A stretch of 64,000 nt of DNA from Aphelidium insulamus. Taxonomy: Eukaryota > Aphelidiomycota > Aphelidea > Aphelidiaceae. Under the pieces are notes generated by a model. That model was not told the origin of the DNA, made no database searches, and saw only the letters and a program-made list of their open reading frames with translations. The stretch lies in the NCBI GenBank assembly GCA_036784855.1, contig JAZDSV010000050.1, positions 28,445 through 92,444 on the forward strand, written 5' to 3'. Within the stretch, counting starts at the first letter, position 1. Every line of letters starts with the position of its first letter. The position numbers and the translations under genes were made by a program. This document shows, piece by piece, positions 62,802 to 64,000 of the stretch.

Positions 62802-63209
62802 ATGAGAAATGAATTTTGGTTAAACTTACCCGTAAAAAACGTAAGCCGATCTATAGCTTTTTTTAAACAACTCGGATTTAATTTTAAAAATGAGTCCGAT
62901 ACAATGGCTAGTTTACTTGCTGGAAAAGATGATGTTGTTATAAATCTCTTTGAAGAGGATGAATTTACAGGTTATAGCGGTAATGCGATTTCTGATACGC
63001 AAAATGCTACCGAAGTGTTATTTAGTATTAGCGCTAAAGACAGAGAAGAGGTAAATGGGTTTTCTGTAAAAGTTAAAGTAGCCGGCGGCAGAATTCACAG
63101 AGGACCTGAAGAAAAAGACGGTTGGATGTATGGCTGCGGTTTTACTGATCTGGACGAACATCGCTGGAGTATGTTATATATGGATATGAGTAAAAAGCCG
63201 AAAGCATAA
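62802..63209 (+). CDS. VOC (glyoxalase/bleomycin-resistance) family protein
   Basis: A small protein of 135 residues with the vicinal-oxygen-chelate fold pattern: FWLNLPVKNVSRSIAFFKQL and LGFNF at the start, VKVAGGRIHRGPEEKDGWMY and GCGFTDLDEHRWSMLYMD at the end. The second half keeps the D-x-x-x-H-x-W-x-x-x-Y/M pattern of this superfamily. Members are metal-dependent lyases, dioxygenases or drug-binding proteins; the function cannot be chosen from sequence. Confidence 0.85.
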   Translation: MRNEFWLNLPVKNVSRSIAFFKQLGFNFKNESDTMASLLAGKDDVVINLFEEDEFTGYSGNAISDTQNATEVLFSISAKDREEVNGFSVKVKVAGGRIHRGPEEKDGWMYGCGFTDLDEHRWSMLYMDMSKKPKA

Positions 63210-64000
63210 AGTTTATTTTGAAAGCTTTCCCCTACTTTTATTCGTCTGATTTAAATTAAACGAATGACATTTCTTCATTGCAAAGCATTACTTATATTAT
63301 TTTTAGGCCTCCTATTCTTTCCTATCCTTACCTATTCACAAGAAGTTCCTGTTGCTAATAAAGATGAAACCCTCTTGATCTTTGAAGGATTGTGATCTCA
63401 CCTGATTTTTCAGTTAAGTTTACCTCAAAAAACGAACTATTGGACTTGCAGTTTTTTCCAGAAAAATAGTAAATTAGGATGTTTAAAACTGAAAAATAGT
63501 GGTCCTGTAAAAAACCTGAGTTATATGCGCCGAGTATCCTGTTCTATCAAACGGATCAATTGGCCAACTAAATTAGTAAGGGTGATTTTGTTCGTTTGAT
63601 CTCAGAAAACAATTGGCATTTATTACATATCGTCTCCAGTCACCACTCTAACGGACACATGAAATTATTTTTTAAGATAATGAGATAAATTTATAGAAAT
63701 CAGCTGCCTCAACAAATAAGCTAGTAGAAATTGCTCTTCAGCTGGTCGACAATTGATTCAAGGTACTGTAGGAGTGCTTGTGCCAATGGAAGAATTGGAT
63801 ACGATGCGTTGGCTGGATTTCGAAACGCTGAAATTCAATTAAAAGATACGTACTATTATGCATAAGCTAACTGTGCAGAGAGTCATATGACGCTACTCTG
63901 AAAAAATAAAAAGTGTATATCACCTACTTTATGGGGTACAAAAAAATTTGTACGTGCGTAACTAACAGGATATATTCTATCGTCATGAAAACCTTCTAAA
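63210..64000. other. Degraded 3' bacterial end of the window
   Basis: Apart from the signal-peptide fragment at 63264 no gene is supported in the last 790 bp. Short frames on the plus strand shift repeatedly and end in stops, as in the 55-59 kb region. Confidence 0.5.
63264..63395 (+). pseudogene. Signal-peptide fragment of a broken secreted protein
   Basis: The frame from 63264 gives MTFLHCKALLILFLGLLFFP then ILTYSQEVPVANKDETLLIF and ends at a TGA at 63393-63395. The signal peptide is typical, with cleavage after TYS. The next stretch (SPDFSVKFTSKNELLDLQFF) is open in another frame, suggesting that a longer secreted protein has been broken. The family was not recognised. Confidence 0.5.

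Noticed and set aside
1-64000. CRISPR arrays, rRNA genes, complete transposons
   Set aside because: No regularly spaced direct repeats, no rRNA sequence and no transposase motifs were seen on either strand.

Overview
The window joins two unrelated kinds of DNA. Bases 1 to about 53,765 are nuclear DNA of a compact, intron-bearing eukaryote. Introns are mostly 35-90 nt with GT-AG ends, and (TA)n tracts are common. Bases from about 53,815 to 64,000 are clearly more AT-rich, have no introns, and carry bacterial genes of Bacteroidota type (DUF4221-like lipoprotein, Arr, DUF6714, VOC, bacterial sterol C14-reductase). The eukaryote looks like an early-diverging zoosporic (chytrid-like) fungus or a close relative. 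Fungal traits are a GT48 beta-1,3-glucan synthase and a GH81 glucanase with two CBM18 chitin-binding domains. IFT56 implies a flagellum, and UBE2S, WDR13, LRRC57 and RECQL4 homologues are absent from standard yeasts. The species cannot be named from this window.

Eukaryotic layout. Plus-strand genes are mitochondrial acyl carrier protein, RPS19, a Wss1-type protease, a RECQL4 fragment, WDR13, topoisomerase III with five GRF fingers, an AVT/SLC38-type amino acid transporter, Raptor, a small secreted protein, LRRC57 and DPH4 (5 bp apart), a Nudix hydrolase, a second small secreted protein and a ZZ-finger protein. Minus-strand genes are an unknown possibly ciliary protein, FKS, GH81-CBM18, a GCIP-like protein, IFT56, UBE2S, an RCC1-repeat protein, a coiled-coil protein, a secreted protein, a small helical protein, a zinc alcohol dehydrogenase, AspRS, a Fic protein, a proteinase K-like subtilase and RPN5. 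Convergent neighbours can be only about 20 bp apart. Most of these are housekeeping genes, with wall synthesis and remodelling (FKS, GH81), DNA repair (Wss1, RECQL4, TOP3) and growth control or proteolysis (Raptor, UBE2S, RPN5) represented.

Bacterial layout. 54.2-59.3 kb carries damaged genes: a TIR/deoxyribosyltransferase-like protein with one frameshift, a split response regulator, a frameshifted lipoprotein, a possible HxlR remnant and a multiply broken MDR oxidoreductase. 59.4-63.2 kb carries five intact genes: an Arr-type rifampin ADP-ribosyltransferase with a TPR-like N-terminus, an SDR overlapping a sterol C14-reductase, a DUF6714 protein and a VOC protein. The last 0.8 kb is again degraded. 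Two hairpin elements share an identical 17-mer and resemble gene-cassette recombination (attC-like) sites.

The main feature of the window is the eukaryote/bacterium junction near 53.77-53.81 kb. On the eukaryotic side only the 3' exon of a minus-strand gene remains; on the bacterial side only the 3' end of a plus-strand ORF remains. An assembly chimera with a co-cultured bacterium is the simplest explanation; a recent horizontal insertion is the alternative. No complete, previously undescribed multi-gene system could be demonstrated; the best leads are the cassette-like bacterial block and its hairpin elements.
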